A stretch of 52,500 bases of DNA from Aquibium carbonis (GTDB lineage: Bacteria > Pseudomonadota > Alphaproteobacteria > Rhizobiales > Rhizobiaceae): positions 1 through 52,500 of the forward strand of contig NZ_RWKW01000069.1 in assembly GCF_003970795.1 (NCBI RefSeq), read 5' to 3'. The notes below the pieces were generated by a model that worked only from the letters and a program-made list of their open reading frames with translations, ran no database searches and was not told where the DNA came from. The position numbers were made by a program, and so were the translations under genes. Positions 25,986 to 33,688 of this stretch are shown piece after piece (within the stretch, counting starts at the first letter, position 1; each line of letters opens with the position of its first letter).

Positions 25986-26807
25986 ATGACGCGAAAGCCC
26001 GGCAAATCCACTCTGGCGCGAGCCTCCGGCGGCGATGAAGGCGACGGGGAACAGTTCGGTCCCGTCGTCCGGGCGATCCGGTTGATCTCGGCCCTCGTCC
26101 GGGCGGATCAGCCGCTGACCGGCAAGGAAATCTCGGAGCTTCTGGACCTGCCGCCCAGCACCGTGCACCGGCTGCTGCAGCTTTTGTCCAGGATCGGCAT
26201 CGTGGAGCGGAAGGGAGACGGCCTTCGCTACCATCCGGGTCCGGAGATCTATCAGATCGCCTATGAAGTGATGCGGCGGCAGGATGTCCTGGCCCGCGCG
26301 CAGCCCTACCTCCAGGCCATCGTCGACGAGTTCAACATCACTGGGGCCTTCTGGGTCTACGCGCCGTCGGTCAGCCTGCTCACGGCGGGAATCGTTATCA
26401 ATTCGAGCCATCCGCTCGATTTCCGGCCCATCGCCTTCGCGCCACGGGGACTGGCCTGGGGCTCGGTGGGCTGGTCGGTCCTCGCCCACGTGTCGGCGGC
26501 CGAGGTCGACCGCGTGGTCGCTGCGGCGACGCTTTCGCCGACCGGCCGGGTGATGCCGCCGCGCGGCGAACTGGAACAGGAACTCGCCGAGATCAGGCGG
26601 GTGGGCTGCGCGTTCTCCGACAGCCAGACGATCTCGAGCGCCCTCGGCTTCGCGGCAGCCGTCTTCGACTATCGCAAGGAAGTCGTCGGCTGCCTGAGCG
26701 CCACCATCCCCTCCATGCGATACGACCCGCGCGACAAGCCTCGCTACATGTCGTTCATCGCCGGAAAGGCCCGCGCGCTGAGCGAGGATCTGGGCAACCT
26801 GTCCTGA
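25986..26807 (+). CDS. IclR-family transcriptional regulator
   Basis: 273 residues. The winged helix-turn-helix occupies about 28-90: AIRLISALVRADQPLTGKEI, then DLPPSTVHRLLQLLSRIGIVER. The effector domain follows (about 105-265), with QPYLQAIVDEFNITGAFWVY and the late SSALGFAAAVFDYRKEVVGCLSATIP typical of IclR ligand pockets. IclR proteins often control aromatic-acid or acyl-CoA operons through small aromatic ligands. Neighbouring half B promoters carry IclR-like sites at 24241 and 29358. The start at MTRKPGKS is chosen over an upstream in-frame ATG lacking homology. Confidence 0.85.
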   Translation: MTRKPGKSTLARASGGDEGDGEQFGPVVRAIRLISALVRADQPLTGKEISELLDLPPSTVHRLLQLLSRIGIVERKGDGLRYHPGPEIYQIAYEVMRRQDVLARAQPYLQAIVDEFNITGAFWVYAPSVSLLTAGIVINSSHPLDFRPIAFAPRGLAWGSVGWSVLAHVSAAEVDRVVAAATLSPTGRVMPPRGELEQELAEIRRVGCAFSDSQTISSALGFAAAVFDYRKEVVGCLSATIPSMRYDPRDKPRYMSFIAGKARALSEDLGNLS

Positions 26808-26837
26808 TGTCCGCCGCGGCTGCGGCCCTGAGCGGTC

Positions 26838-27287
26838 TCAGATCGCGGTGCCGTCGGGCGCCCAGGGGCAATTGTCGTCGCGCCAGTGATGCACCCGGCG
26901 CGCCGCGATGCGGAACCCGTCCGGGCTCCTGACGAACTGGTCGGTGGAGTACCCGACGCTTTCGATCACCTTGGCATTTTCCGCCGTGCGCCAGCGCGTG
27001 ACGGTCCAGTAGCAGCGGGCGGCGTATCCGTCGCCGTCCGGCTGAAGCCAGAGATTGTCGAGGTGATGGCGGCGGCCTCGAAAGGCGGGAAGGGCGGTCA
27101 GCTCCGTGAAATATCCGCGTATCGCCGGTTCGCCGACATACTCCTTGCCAGCGGTGTCCTGAAACAGGGCGTCGGGCGTGAACAGTCCCATCAGGCCGTC
27201 CAGGTCCGCCATGTCGAAGAGCCAGACATAGCGGGCCAGCAGATTGCTGACGCGCAGGAAATCACCATTCTCGTACATGTCCGCCAC
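26838..27287 (-). CDS. SnoaL/NTF2-like protein, paralogue B
   Basis: 149 residues of the NTF2/SnoaL type and a clear paralogue of the protein at 6911; both carry FRGR-HH-DNL, YWTVT-W, GYSTD-F-R and WRD--CPW-PDGT. The start is GTG at 27287, with GGGAGA about 7 nt upstream. It follows the feruloyl-CoA-synthase-like gene, as paralogue A follows the ligase/TRAP receptor set, so the two halves of the island each have a ligase, TRAP system and SnoaL protein. Unknown catalytic activity; a lyase or dehydratase acting on a CoA ester or aryl-propane side chain is possible. Confidence 0.75.
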   Translation of the reverse strand: MADMYENGDFLRVSNLLARYVWLFDMADLDGLMGLFTPDALFQDTAGKEYVGEPAIRGYFTELTALPAFRGRRHHLDNLWLQPDGDGYAARCYWTVTRWRTAENAKVIESVGYSTDQFVRSPDGFRIAARRVHHWRDDNCPWAPDGTAI

Positions 27288-27346
27288 GTTTCGTCTCCCG
27301 ATGCGATGTCCGCGCGCCGGGAACGGCGCGCCAGATTGCTCCAGCG

Positions 27347-27376
27347 CATTCTAATCATCGAAACAGGATTTTATCC
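27347..27376. promoter_or_regulatory. Putative IclR-type site upstream of SnoaL paralogue B
   Basis: CATTCTAA (27347-27354) repeats the octamer at 24229. A perfect inverted repeat GGATTTTATCC (27366-27376) follows. Over 27 bp it matches the 24229 site at 18 positions. It sits 60-90 bp upstream of the SnoaL-like start and overlaps the stop codon of the CoA synthetase. Confidence 0.35.
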
Positions 27377-29248
27377 AACGGAATTTTGAATGTCTTCGGT
27401 TTGTGTCTTTCCGGCTTGCAGGATCGGGGAGGCCGGGGGCCCGTAGAGCATTTCGATCAAGGGGGCCCGCGCCCGCAGCACGCCCTTCTGGCTGATGGAA
27501 CCCTTGTCGGTGATCTCTCCCTGTGCTGCCGATGGCGGGCTTCCGATCAGAAGCGCTCGTGCGATGTGGGTCGAACTCGCCGGGGCGCGCTGCGCCAGCG
27601 CATCCAGCGCCTCCGCGACGATGGCGCGGATGGCCGGATGCCGCTCCAGCGCCTGCGCGTCGATCGCGTCGACACCCAGATGGCGAGCGCAGTCGACCGG
27701 CGAGAGAAAGACCAGCGCGCCAGGCATGTCGCGGCCCTCGCCGGTGATCACCACGTCCGCCACCAGAAGCCCCGCCTCCCGCAGGAAGGCGTCGCGAAGG
27801 CCGCCGACATTGACCCACGTGCCGGAGGTCAGCTTGAAATCCTCCGCGATGCGCCCCTCGAACGCCAGGCCGGCGTCCGGGCGTTGCGGGTCGACCATGC
27901 TCAGCGTGTCGCCGAGGCAGAGATATCCCTCCTCGTCGAACAGCGCGGCCGACATCTCCGGCGCGCGCCAGTAGCCGGGCGTCACGATGGGCCCGCGCAC
28001 GCGCGCTTCGTACTTGTCGCCTTTCGGCACCAGCTTGAGATCGACGCCCGGCAAGGGCAGGCCCGCCAGACCGGTGCGGTTCGCCGGCCAGTTCTGCACC
28101 AGCGCGAAGGGCGCCGTCTCCGTGGCGCCATAGGCCGAAAGAATAGGGACGCGCAGGCCGGTGGCCGCGACGGCCGTCCTTTGAATGCGGCGCTCCAGCT
28201 CACCCGGCATCCCGGCGCCCGAGTAGAACAGCATCGACACGGAGCCGAAGAAGCGGCGCGCGAGGCCGGGATCCGCTTCCAGATGCGGCATCAGCTCGGC
28301 AAAGCCGCGCGGCACGCTGAAATAAGCGCTGGGGGCGACGTCCCGCAGGTTTCGGACCGTTCGGTCGATCCCGCCGGGCACCGGGCGGCCATCGTCGACA
28401 TAGAGCGTGCCGCCGAGCTGGAGGACCAGTCCCAGAATGACGTTGGCGCCCGAGGCATGATGCCAGGGCAGCCAGTCCAGCAACTCCAGCGGCCGGTCGG
28501 CGAGGAATGGCAGCGCCTGAAGGAGCATCTGCTGGTTCGCGCACCACATCCGGTTGGTGACGACGACCGCCTTGGGGCTGCCGGTGGAGCCGGAGGTGAA
28601 GAGGAGTTTCGCGACCGCGTCCGGCGTGACGGCCGCCGCCGCGCGAGCGACCTCCGCTGTCGCACGCGTCTCCAGCAAGGCGCTGAAGCCAGTGTGCGCG
28701 GTCGCCTCCGCGCCCTTCGCCACGACGAGGTCCGCCCCGTCGGGCAGGTGCGGGAGGATCCGTTCGGCCTGGTCCGGATCATCCACCAGGACCAGGCCGG
28801 GGGAGAGCAGCGCGAGCAGGCCGGAGAGCCGGGGGCCGGCGTCGCGGTAGTGCAGAAGCGCCGGATTGACGGGTGCTGCGGGCACGCCCACCTCCGTGCA
28901 GGCGAGCATCAGGAGCGCGTGCTCGGGCGTGTTGCCGCTGAGGATGGCGACAGGCCGTTCCGGGCCGAGCCCCCGGTCGAGCAGGGCCTGGCCGACCGCC
29001 GCCATGGCGCGCTGCGCCTCGCCGTAGGTCACGCTCCGCCACCCGCCGGCGGGGTCGCGTGTCTTCAGGAAAGGGCGCTCGGGCGAGATGCGGGCCGTTT
29101 CGTGCAGGCGATCCGTCATTTTCAGCGGAAAGGGGCCGAGTGGCTCGGCCGATGCCATCACGACCGTTCCGTCCTTCGCGCGCGCCGTTCGAACCGTCCG
29201 CGACCCGACGCGGAGGGAGGCAAAGGGCGCTTCGGTTGCCGGGGTCAT
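27371..29248 (-). CDS. Feruloyl-CoA synthase-like aryl-CoA ligase
   Basis: 625 residues. It should activate ferulate or a related hydroxycinnamate with ATP and CoA. The A3 loop is LLFTSGSTGSPKAVVVT (near 213-229), and the ATP-binding loops are YGATETAPF, then LCLGDTLSMVDP. The region FEGRIAEDFKLTSGTWVNVG and the C-terminal GEITDKGSISQKGVL are characteristic of feruloyl-CoA synthases rather than FadD-type ligases, and the length fits that group. The start at 29248 (MTPATEAPF) lacks a strong ribosome site; a GTG about 30 nt upstream is an alternative. The divergent SDR gene shares its promoter region. Substrate specificity beyond an arylpropenoic acid is unproven. Confidence 0.8.
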   Translation of the reverse strand: MTPATEAPFASLRVGSRTVRTARAKDGTVVMASAEPLGPFPLKMTDRLHETARISPERPFLKTRDPAGGWRSVTYGEAQRAMAAVGQALLDRGLGPERPVAILSGNTPEHALLMLACTEVGVPAAPVNPALLHYRDAGPRLSGLLALLSPGLVLVDDPDQAERILPHLPDGADLVVAKGAEATAHTGFSALLETRATAEVARAAAAVTPDAVAKLLFTSGSTGSPKAVVVTNRMWCANQQMLLQALPFLADRPLELLDWLPWHHASGANVILGLVLQLGGTLYVDDGRPVPGGIDRTVRNLRDVAPSAYFSVPRGFAELMPHLEADPGLARRFFGSVSMLFYSGAGMPGELERRIQRTAVAATGLRVPILSAYGATETAPFALVQNWPANRTGLAGLPLPGVDLKLVPKGDKYEARVRGPIVTPGYWRAPEMSAALFDEEGYLCLGDTLSMVDPQRPDAGLAFEGRIAEDFKLTSGTWVNVGGLRDAFLREAGLLVADVVITGEGRDMPGALVFLSPVDCARHLGVDAIDAQALERHPAIRAIVAEALDALAQRAPASSTHIARALLIGSPPSAAQGEITDKGSISQKGVLRARAPLIEMLYGPPASPILQAGKTQTEDIQNSVG

Positions 29249-29350
29249 GGGCGATGGACTCTGGTGTTCATGCACGTCCCGATGATGCCAGAAACGGTCC
29301 CGTCTCGCCCGCGGATCCGGGACGAGCGATGCAAAGACCGGGATTTCTCC

Positions 29351-29372
29351 CATTCAATAGAATTTAATTCCG
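29351..29372. promoter_or_regulatory. Putative IclR-type operator between feruloyl-CoA-synthase-like and SDR genes
   Basis: AGAATTTAATTCCG (29359-29372), read on the other strand as CGGAATTAAATTCT, is a near-palindrome with GGAAT/ATTC arms resembling the IclR consensus. It is preceded by CATTCAATAG, related to the CATTCTAA octamer at 24229 and 27347. It is central in the divergent promoter. Confidence 0.4.
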
Positions 29373-29463
29373 TTCGTTGCAACCATCGACTGCCTGTGCA
29401 AGTCTTCGGCATGCGCGGCGGCACCGAAACCAGGCGGTGCGTCCATGATGGGGAGGGTAGCAG

Positions 29464-30246
29464 ATGTCGGATCGGACGGGTCGTATCGTGGCCATAACGG
29501 GAGGTGCCGGCGGGATCGGCGAAGCCGCGGCGACGAAGCTCGCCGCCGAAGGATGGCGGGTGGTCGTGCTCGACCGGAACATGGACGGCGCGAGGCGGGT
29601 CGCGGACCTCTGCGGCGGCACGGCACGCGAGATCGACCTGGCCGATCGCGACAGCATCGAGGCGGCGGCATCCTTCGTCGAACGCGAGATCGGCCCTTGC
29701 TATGGACTGGTGACCGTCGGTGCGCTGCTGGAAGACCCGCACCGTCCCGAAGACGTCGCGCCGGACGCACTGCGCGAGATCCTGACGGTCAATGTCGATG
29801 GCACGTTCCTGACCGCGACGGCGTTCGGCCGGGCGATGCTGGAGCGCAAGGCCGGCTCGATCGTCACGCTGGGGTCGATCGTCGGGCTCAATTCCACGCC
29901 GCTCTTCGCCTATGGCACGAGCAAGGCCGCGGTGATCAATCTCAGCCGCAGCCTGGCCGTGGCCTGGGGACGGGCGGGCATCCGGGTCAACACGATCTGC
30001 CCCGGCCCGACGCTGACGTCGGCGCTGCTGGCGAGCTATGCCCGTGGCGACCGGGATCCGGCGGCGCGCATTCGCCAGACCGCGCTCGGCCGGATCGTCG
30101 AGCCGTCCGAGGTGGCTGACGGCATCTGCTTCCTGCTGTCGGACCGCGCGAGCGCGATCACCGGAACCGAGCTCACGGTGGATTGCGGCATCACCGCCGC
30201 GCAGATGTGGAACCTCTACAACGGCGTGCCGGAAGCCCGCGCCTGA
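29464..30246 (+). CDS. SDR-family oxidoreductase
   Basis: 260 residues. The cofactor motif is GGAGGIGEAAA, Asp37 in LDRN suggests NAD(H), and the active site is Ser138, Tyr150 and Lys154 in YGTSK. The NNAG motif is replaced by TVGALLE. The start follows GGGGAGGGTAGCAG. It is divergent from the feruloyl-CoA-synthase-like gene, so it probably belongs to half B of the island. Its 3' end overlaps the convergent pyridoxine oxidase gene by 31 bp. Substrate unknown. Confidence 0.82.
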   Translation: MSDRTGRIVAITGGAGGIGEAAATKLAAEGWRVVVLDRNMDGARRVADLCGGTAREIDLADRDSIEAAASFVEREIGPCYGLVTVGALLEDPHRPEDVAPDALREILTVNVDGTFLTATAFGRAMLERKAGSIVTLGSIVGLNSTPLFAYGTSKAAVINLSRSLAVAWGRAGIRVNTICPGPTLTSALLASYARGDRDPAARIRQTALGRIVEPSEVADGICFLLSDRASAITGTELTVDCGITAAQMWNLYNGVPEARA

Positions 30247-31814
30247 GCATCGTCGACCCGGCCGGCCTCGTCCGCCGCGACGAATGTCTCGGCGATGGCC
30301 AGCACGGCGGCATGGATCGGCCCGGCGGTCAGACCTGGCATGACCGAGGCATCGACGATGAAGAGGTTGTCCAGTCCGTTGAGCTGGAGCCGAGCGTTCA
30401 CGACGGCGTTGCCATCCTTGCCCATGCGGCAGGTTCCGCTCGGGTGGTGGTGGGTGATGACGGCCTTGGCGACGAAGGCGTCGATCTCGGCCGGCGAACC
30501 GAGAGGGCCCGGCAGCATTTCACGCTCGCGCCATTCCGACAGGTCCTGATGGTGGCCGATCGCGCGCGCAGCCTCGAGAGCCGCGCGGAACAGGGTGCGG
30601 TCGCGCTGTGTCCGAAGGTAGGCGGGATCGATGACCAGCCGATCGCCGAGGTCCGGTCCGCTGATGCGCACGGTGCCGCGGCTGGTGGGATGGGTGATGC
30701 CGAACAAAAGCGAATAGGCCGAGCCCGCCTCGGGCGCGTCGAACTGGTCCGACACGATCGGCGCCACGCCGCAGCCGACGACGATCTCGGGCTGGCCCGT
30801 GCCCGCGAAATCGCCGGCCCGCATGTAGGCCATCGATTCCGAATGCTGAAGGCGCGACGGCGGCACGGGCCGCCTGGCCTGATAGAGATTGCCCGCGCCG
30901 AGCAGATGATCCTGGAGGTTTGATCCGACGTCCGGGCTGTCGAGCACGCAGGCCACGTTCGCTGCGGCCAGAACCGCTTGCGGACCGATGCCGGAGCGCA
31001 TGAGCAGGGCCGGGCTCTCCAGCGCGCCCGCGCAGAGGAGAATCCGCTCCGCCGAGACGGTCGTCTCCCCGGCCGGGGTGAGCATTTCGACGGAACCGAC
31101 CCTGCTGCCCGACAGGACGAGCCTTCGAACCTGCGTGCCGGTGAAAATGGTGAGGTTCTTCCGGGCTCGAACCTCGGGCGTGAGCCAGGCATCGGCTGCC
31201 GTCACCCGCCGTCCGTCGCGAATGTTGAGCGAATTGGGGGTGACGCCGATCATCTGGCCGCTGTTGTGCCCCGGGATCCGTGCCAGGCCGAGCGCGGCGC
31301 CCGCCTCGATGAACGCCCGCGCGACGAGGCTGACCTCCTCGCCGGGCATGTAGACGGGCATGGGTCCGCCCTTGCCGTGGATTCCGTCGCCGCCGAGCGG
31401 ATGGTCCTCGATGGCCTGGAACGCGGGCTGGAGCGAGGCCCAGCTCCACCGTTCGTCGCCCGTGGCCTCGACCCAGGCCTCGAAGTCGGCCGCATGGCCG
31501 CGCATGTAGCCCATGGCGTGGAGGCAGCTCGACCCGCCGACGACCTTGCCGCGCGCCCAGTGATGGACACGCCCCGCGGTGCCGGGCTGCGGCTCCGTGC
31601 GATAGTCCCTGTCATAGCTGCGCCCCTGCAGCGCCGGCCAGGCGGCGGGCTTCCAGATGTCGGGATCGCTCGCCTCCTCGCCGGCCTCGACCAGCAGGAC
31701 ACGCCGTCCGGGTTCCTCGCTCAGGCGCGCGGCAAGCAGGCAGCCGGCCGAGCCGCCGCCGACGATGATGACGTCGAACGTCGTGGCAAGGTCGGGTTCG
31801 GGGGTCTGGATCAT
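30216..31814 (-). CDS. Pyridoxine 4-oxidase, GMC oxidoreductase family
   Basis: 532 residues. This GMC flavoenzyme is taken as the pyridoxine oxidase that turns pyridoxine into pyridoxal with FAD and O2. Visible are the FAD motif VGGGSAGCLLAARLSE, GMC signature 1 GKVVGGSSCLHAMGYMRG, signature 2 GALESPALLMRSGIGP, and the active-site pair: the His before PSGTCRMG and the His in AGPIHAAVLAIAE. The second His differs from the Asn of the other GMC protein at 36823. The function is assigned from family, B6 locus context and position beside the GntR gene; the order GntR then oxidase fits my memory of the Mesorhizobium loti cluster. An alternative is a different alcohol oxidase. Convergent overlap with the SDR at its 3' end. 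Confidence 0.72.
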   Translation of the reverse strand: MIQTPEPDLATTFDVIIVGGGSAGCLLAARLSEEPGRRVLLVEAGEEASDPDIWKPAAWPALQGRSYDRDYRTEPQPGTAGRVHHWARGKVVGGSSCLHAMGYMRGHAADFEAWVEATGDERWSWASLQPAFQAIEDHPLGGDGIHGKGGPMPVYMPGEEVSLVARAFIEAGAALGLARIPGHNSGQMIGVTPNSLNIRDGRRVTAADAWLTPEVRARKNLTIFTGTQVRRLVLSGSRVGSVEMLTPAGETTVSAERILLCAGALESPALLMRSGIGPQAVLAAANVACVLDSPDVGSNLQDHLLGAGNLYQARRPVPPSRLQHSESMAYMRAGDFAGTGQPEIVVGCGVAPIVSDQFDAPEAGSAYSLLFGITHPTSRGTVRISGPDLGDRLVIDPAYLRTQRDRTLFRAALEAARAIGHHQDLSEWREREMLPGPLGSPAEIDAFVAKAVITHHHPSGTCRMGKDGNAVVNARLQLNGLDNLFIVDASVMPGLTAGPIHAAVLAIAETFVAADEAGRVDDAQARASGTPL

Positions 31815-31920
31815 GTCCACTCCATGTCTTGGCGGCGGGCGCGTCGGGGATCGATCCGATGGACGGGCCCGGTGCTCCCTCGGCGGCGGCCCGATCCCGG
31901 ACCCACCCGGCGCCGATTCT

Positions 31921-32589
31921 TCAGGTGCCGGTTTCCATGGCGATCTTCGCCGCGGCGCGGGCGCGCAGGACATGCCTCTTCGCCGCCTTGCGCGCCGCTT
32001 TCGGATCTCGGGCCGCGATGGCCTCGAAGATGTCGCGCATTTCGCGCAGGCTGTTCTGCGCCCTGCCCTCGAGCGACATCGAACGGCCACGGAAGAAGCT
32101 GATCCGCGCCAGAAGACCCCGGTGCACCTCCTCGAGGACGGGATTGCCGCAACTGGCCAGGATGATGGCGTAGAAGTCGGCCGCCGTGGTCACCTGCGCC
32201 ATTCCGTCATGGCTGGCGGCGGCCGCCTCGAAGGCGTTGAGCGAGGCTTCGAGCGCCTGCAGGTCCTCGGGTGAAATGCGCAAGGCGCAGCGGCCGGCGG
32301 CCTCGGCTTCGAGAAGCTCGCGCACCTCGTAGATGGCCATGGCCCGCTCCCAGGAAAGAGCCGGCACCGACGGCCCCTTGTTGGGGACGATCTCGATCAG
32401 TCGCTCGGCCTCCAGACTGCGCAACGCCTCGCGCAGCGAGGGCCGGCTCACGCCGAGCTGGGTGCAGAGCTGGCTTTCCACGAGCCGGCTGCCCGGCTGG
32501 AACAGTCCGGTGAAGATGGCCATCCGAAGCTTGTCGACGGTCCCCTGCTGAACCGTGCGAGGCGAAACGCGCAAATTCATTTCCGACAT
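31921..32589 (-). CDS. GntR-family (FCD) regulator of vitamin B6 catabolism
   Basis: 222 residues. The winged helix-turn-helix occupies about 10-78, with LVESQLCTQLGVSRPSLREA as recognition region; an FCD effector domain follows. The metal triad of FCD domains looks incomplete: the segment ADFYAIILASCGN has Tyr where His is usual, and SLREMRDI lacks the next His, leaving only the His in KRHVLRA. It is divergent from the hydrolase-headed B6 operon and upstream of the pyridoxine oxidase gene. It is probably a repressor relieved by a B6 catabolite, like the M. loti regulator as I remember it. Confidence 0.85.
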   Translation of the reverse strand: MSEMNLRVSPRTVQQGTVDKLRMAIFTGLFQPGSRLVESQLCTQLGVSRPSLREALRSLEAERLIEIVPNKGPSVPALSWERAMAIYEVRELLEAEAAGRCALRISPEDLQALEASLNAFEAAAASHDGMAQVTTAADFYAIILASCGNPVLEEVHRGLLARISFFRGRSMSLEGRAQNSLREMRDIFEAIAARDPKAARKAAKRHVLRARAAAKIAMETGT

Positions 32590-32719
32590 GGGTTTTCAAC
32601 TCATCGATGTGCTGTCCGACCGGACTGACGGGGCGTGGCACAATACACCCCGATGCATCTTGATAGCCTGCCAGCGAAGGCTTGTCAGCCGCGAAGATTC
32701 CCGGATCGCCAAATTGAAA

Positions 32720-32742
32720 GATTGCCAGATTGCCAGACAATC
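32720..32742. promoter_or_regulatory. Putative GntR operator of the B6 operons
   Basis: GATTG-CCAGA-CAATC (32728-32742) is a perfect inverted repeat with arms of five bases. The octamer GATTGCCA is repeated in tandem at 32720-32727 and 32728-32735. It is in the divergent region between the GntR gene and the hydrolase gene, close to a TTGACG -35-like box at 32746. GntR/FCD proteins favour such TTG/CAA-type arms. Confidence 0.6.
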
Positions 32743-32812
32743 GGTGTTGACGGCCCGCGCGTTTCTGTGCTCCATTCCTCGGCAGGGAACAAAAAAACGC
32801 GAGGATCCGAAC

Positions 32813-33643
32813 GTGATCTCGGAACCGAATTCTGGCCAGATGAGCGCGAGGCGGGTCGATACCGGTCGTATCACGCTGCACGTGCGGGAGCAGGGGCGCG
32901 GCCCCCTCATGCTCTTCTTCCACGGCATCACGTCCAATTCCGCGGTGTTCGCGCCGTTGATGGAACAGCTGTCCCACCGCTTCCGCACGGTCGCGGTCGA
33001 CCAGCGGGGCCACGGCCTGAGCGACAAGCCGGAAACCGGCTACGACGCGGACGACTATGCCGCCGACATCGCCGGCCTCATCCGCTCGCTGGACGCCGGT
33101 CCGGCCATTCTGGTCGGCCATTCGCTCGGCTCGCGCAATTCGGTGACGGCGGCTGCAAGCTATCCGGATCTCGTGCGCTCGGTCGTCGCGATCGACTTCA
33201 CGCCGTATATCGAGACGGAGGTCTTCGATGCGCTGGAGAGCCGGGTGAACGCCGGCGACCAGCTGTTTGCGGACGCGGCGGCGGTCAAGGCCTATCTCGC
33301 CGCCCGTTACGTGAACCTTCCCCGGGCGGCCATCGATATCCGGGCGGAGAGCGGCTACCGCGCCGTCGACGGCGGACTTCGCCCGCTGGCTTCCCCCACC
33401 GCGATGGCGCAGACCGCGCGCGGGCTGCGCAGGGACCTCGTGCCGGTGTATCGCGCGGTCTCGAAGCCCGTCCTCCTCGTGCGCGGCGCAGACAGCAAGC
33501 TCGTCTCCGCCGATGCGCTGGCGAAGACGAGCCGGCTGCGCCCCGACCTTCCCGTCGTCGTGGTCCCCGGCGCCGACCACTATGTCAACGAGATCGCGCC
33601 CGACATCACCGTGAAGGCGATCACGAATTTCGTCGACGCCTGA
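32813..33643 (+). CDS. (E)-2-(acetamidomethylene)succinate hydrolase
   Basis: 276 residues of the alpha/beta-hydrolase fold. It hydrolyses the ring-opened B6 product to succinate semialdehyde, acetate, ammonia and CO2, the last step of pathway I. The catalytic triad is Ser104 in VGHSLGSRNS, Asp227 in RGADSK and His256 in GADHYVNE. The oxyanion segment is FFHGITSNSAVF and the DQRGHGLSDKPETGY block is highly typical. The whole sequence closely matches the M. loti enzyme as I remember it. GTG at 32813 follows GAGGAT at 6 nt; ATG at 32840 is an alternative. It heads the main operon. Confidence 0.88.
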   Translation: MISEPNSGQMSARRVDTGRITLHVREQGRGPLMLFFHGITSNSAVFAPLMEQLSHRFRTVAVDQRGHGLSDKPETGYDADDYAADIAGLIRSLDAGPAILVGHSLGSRNSVTAAASYPDLVRSVVAIDFTPYIETEVFDALESRVNAGDQLFADAAAVKAYLAARYVNLPRAAIDIRAESGYRAVDGGLRPLASPTAMAQTARGLRRDLVPVYRAVSKPVLLVRGADSKLVSADALAKTSRLRPDLPVVVVPGADHYVNEIAPDITVKAITNFVDA

Positions 33644-33688
33644 CGGCTCCACCCAGGGTTTCCGTACGCTTCAGCAGGATCGAGACAG

